Below, one piece after another: positions 6,969 through 9,363 of a stretch of 9,363 bases of DNA. Within the stretch, counting starts at the first letter, position 1. Every line of letters begins with the position of its first letter. The stretch is from Desulfarculaceae bacterium JdFR-95 (GTDB lineage Bacteria > Desulfobacterota > Desulfarculia > Desulfarculales > Desulfarculaceae), in assembly GCA_002011835.1 (NCBI GenBank), contig MTPE01000295.1:1-9363 (forward strand), read 5' to 3'. Made by a program: the position numbers and the translations under genes. The notes beneath the pieces were generated by a model that was not told the origin of the DNA, ran no database searches, and saw nothing but the letters and a program-made list of their open reading frames with translations.

Positions 6969-7013
6969 TCTTGTTGTAACCACCCGAAATGACAAGCTGT
7001 CCTGAACGCCAAG
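6969..7013 (-). promoter_or_regulatory. CRISPR leader, unusually short
   Basis: Only 45 bases separate the cas2 stop codon from the first (leader-proximal) repeat. On the minus strand the stretch contains GACAGCTTGTC, a small 4-bp inverted repeat (6991-7001), and a TTGTCA followed by GGTTACAAC just before the repeat. No clear -35/-10 pair and no clear IHF consensus could be recognised. The leader function and array promoter may extend into the 3' end of cas2, or the array may be read through from the cas operon. Confidence 0.6.
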
Positions 7014-8207
<1,194 letters not shown>

Positions 8208-8211
<4 letters not shown>

Positions 8212-8882
8212 ACCCTCCTGACCATGAGAAGCCCGTTGCCAAAACCCTTGGCCGGACCGATACCCTTGAACAAGGTCCGGCGAAACACCTCCGGATCGCG
8301 GACCTCCAGGATCCCATTGAAGTCCACGGTACTGATGCTCACCACCTGCCGGCCGTGGCGCATCCAACGGTGTTGGCGGTAGCCGTCGGCCCACAGGTGC
8401 TCCTCTTCCACCCGAAAGCCCGCCTTGGCCGCCCGCTCCTGCAGCCACCTTCCCGCCGCCTCTCGCACCAACTGCGCCAGGGGGGGAATCGGCTTGCCTT
8501 CTCGACGAAGCCGCCACTTGGCGTCCATGACCACGTCGTGCCGGTGCTGGCGCCCCTTCTCGTCACGGCGGGAAACCACCGGGTTGGCCCGCAGGCTGAA
8601 GATCAGCCGCTCGCCTTTGGCCACCTGTGGGCGGTAGGGCTTGGTGGCGATCTCCCACAGGCCGTTGTCGCCCTCCGGCGGTCGTGCGCTCACCGTGTAC
8701 ACCACCGGTGTTCTCTCGCCTCGTCCCGTCTCCACCCGGTAGAGGAAGTCGCGCCGCCGGTCCGGCCGGTCGGCGAACAGCTCCCACACCAGGCGGTGGA
8801 ACATGTGGGTGTCGCCCAGGGCCCGCCAAAGGCGAGGGTCGTCTTCGGCCCCAGGTGCCAAGCATAGCCTGCTGAAGTACAT
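8208..8882 (-). CDS. cas6e: Type I-E crRNA-processing endoribonuclease Cas6e
   Basis: This is a 224-residue protein from ATG 8882 (MYFSRLCLAP), preceded by a GGGGGGAGAGG ribosome site; E. coli CasE has 199 residues. The product cleaves pre-crRNA at the base of the repeat hairpin and stays bound to the crRNA 3' handle in Cascade. Supporting motifs are HMFHRLVWELFADRPDRRRDFLY at the N-terminus, FSLRANPVV in the middle and the Gly-rich KGIGPAKGFGNGLL near the end, which matches the GIGPAKSMGCGLL of E. coli. His29 in the FHR context aligns with the catalytic His of T. thermophilus (His26) and E. coli (His20). The stop overlaps the cas1 start by 4 bp, and cas5e ends 13 bp upstream, so it is in the middle of a tightly packed operon. 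Its substrate hairpin is the repeat seen at 4988-6968. Confidence 0.97.
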
Positions 8883-8895
8883 GACCTCTCCCCCC

Positions 8896-9363
8896 TCATG
8901 CTTCGGACCAGACCAGGGCCCGGCGCCGCTCACGGCGCAGGCCGAACTGCCAGCGGGTGCGCTGGGGATGGGTGTCGCGGCGGTGGAACACCTGGTCGCC
9001 AGGCGCCGGAGCCAGCAAGGCGTCGTCCTCGTCGGCCAGCAGATCCAGGGGTCGGTCCGGCGCCGGCAAGGGGACCGCCAGTCCGGCCTTACGGAAGACC
9101 TCTCCCATCAGCTTCAGGTATCTCACCAAGGCCCGAGCCACGTCGCGGGCTGCGATCAGGCGGGGAGAGAACGGCAATCCCGGGGGACAGCTCTTGCGGC
9201 CCAGGTAGGGTACGTATACCGGCTGCTCCAGGGCGCGGGCGATCCGCTCCAGGCTGGGGCAGCCCTCTGTCCTGCGACGCCGCAGCCCCACCGCGTAGCG
9301 GGCGTCGCAGTAGTAGTGGCGCTCACTGACGATGGGGGAGTCTCCAGGGGTCAGGGCCAGGAC
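8896..9363 (-). CDS. cas5e: Type I-E Cascade subunit Cas5e, 5' partial (right edge)
   Basis: The C-terminal 155 residues are visible; the start lies beyond the window. Cas5e binds the crRNA 5' handle and caps the Cas7 backbone of Cascade. The sequence has SERHYYCDARYAVGLR, then EQPVYVPYLGRKSCPPGLPFSP, the GRKSCP motif being typical of Cas5e. The 70 or so residues at the end are less conserved (LDLLADEDDALLAPAPGDQVFHRRD). The frame runs without interruption from the right edge to TGA 8896-8898. It is upstream of cas6e with a 13-bp gap, in the usual order cas7-cas5-cas6-cas1-cas2. Confidence 0.95.
   Translation of the reverse strand, partial: VLALTPGDSPIVSERHYYCDARYAVGLRRRRTEGCPSLERIARALEQPVYVPYLGRKSCPPGLPFSPRLIAARDVARALVRYLKLMGEVFRKAGLAVPLPAPDRPLDLLADEDDALLAPAPGDQVFHRRDTHPQRTRWQFGLRRERRRALVWSEA

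Noticed and set aside
4801..6979. Plus-strand open frames encoding repeated FIPARTGNT, VHPRAYGEH and SSPRVRGT peptides
   Set aside because: They are translations of the CRISPR repeat; the 61-bp period shifts frame by one each unit, so the three peptides alternate. No ribosome site or coding signal.
8212..8517. Upstream extension of the cas1 frame
   Set aside because: It lies inside cas6e; Cas1 homology and the catalytic residue numbering fit the ATG at 8211 with its ribosome site.
8350..8870. Plus-strand 170-codon frame opposite cas6e
   Set aside because: Antisense shadow of a well-supported cas gene.

Overview
The window comes from a high-GC bacterium. GC-biased codons leave long open shadow frames on both strands. 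The genus cannot be fixed from the sequence; the cas genes and the Mu-like phage fragments would fit a deltaproteobacterium (Desulfobacterota) or a similar GC-rich lineage, with low confidence. The most informative part is the end of a type I-E CRISPR-Cas locus read right to left on the minus strand: cas5e (cut by the right edge), cas6e, cas1, cas2, a very short leader, then a 33-repeat array at 4988-6968 with an exact 61-bp period (29-bp repeat, 32-bp spacer). cas3, cas8e, cas11 and cas7 would lie beyond the right edge.

The leader-distal end of the array is abnormal. Two further repeats with a normal 32-bp spacer lie at 3464-3553. Between them and the main array, exactly repeat boundary to repeat boundary, sit 1434 bp (3554-4987) of Mu-like phage DNA. 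This holds a 5'-truncated gpF-type head morphogenesis gene with a C-terminal PBECR-like nuclease domain, then a 3'-truncated gpI-type head protease gene. Both frames are open. It is in effect a kilobase-scale 'mega-spacer' in the position where one 32-bp spacer belongs. Immediately left of the terminal repeat, 3403-3463 is a second, diverged fragment of the same gpI gene (about 88% identical over about 59 aligned bases, one frameshift), which also ends at a repeat boundary. Phage DNA therefore abuts the old end of this array twice.

The spacers also carry history. One pair (5627-5658 and 6054-6085) is identical except at one end base. Another pair (5871-5902 and 6237-6268) overlaps by 13 bases, which places two protospacers on one invader and lets a PAM (ATG) be read from the array itself. 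A run of older spacers is clearly AT-rich compared with the host.

Left of the CRISPR region are two genes with no obvious CRISPR role. One is a plus-strand helical-repeat protein, open at the left edge, with five near-identical 40-residue units. It converges on a minus-strand gene for an exported cysteine-containing protein whose layout recalls TraH-like or ICE conjugation proteins (tentative).
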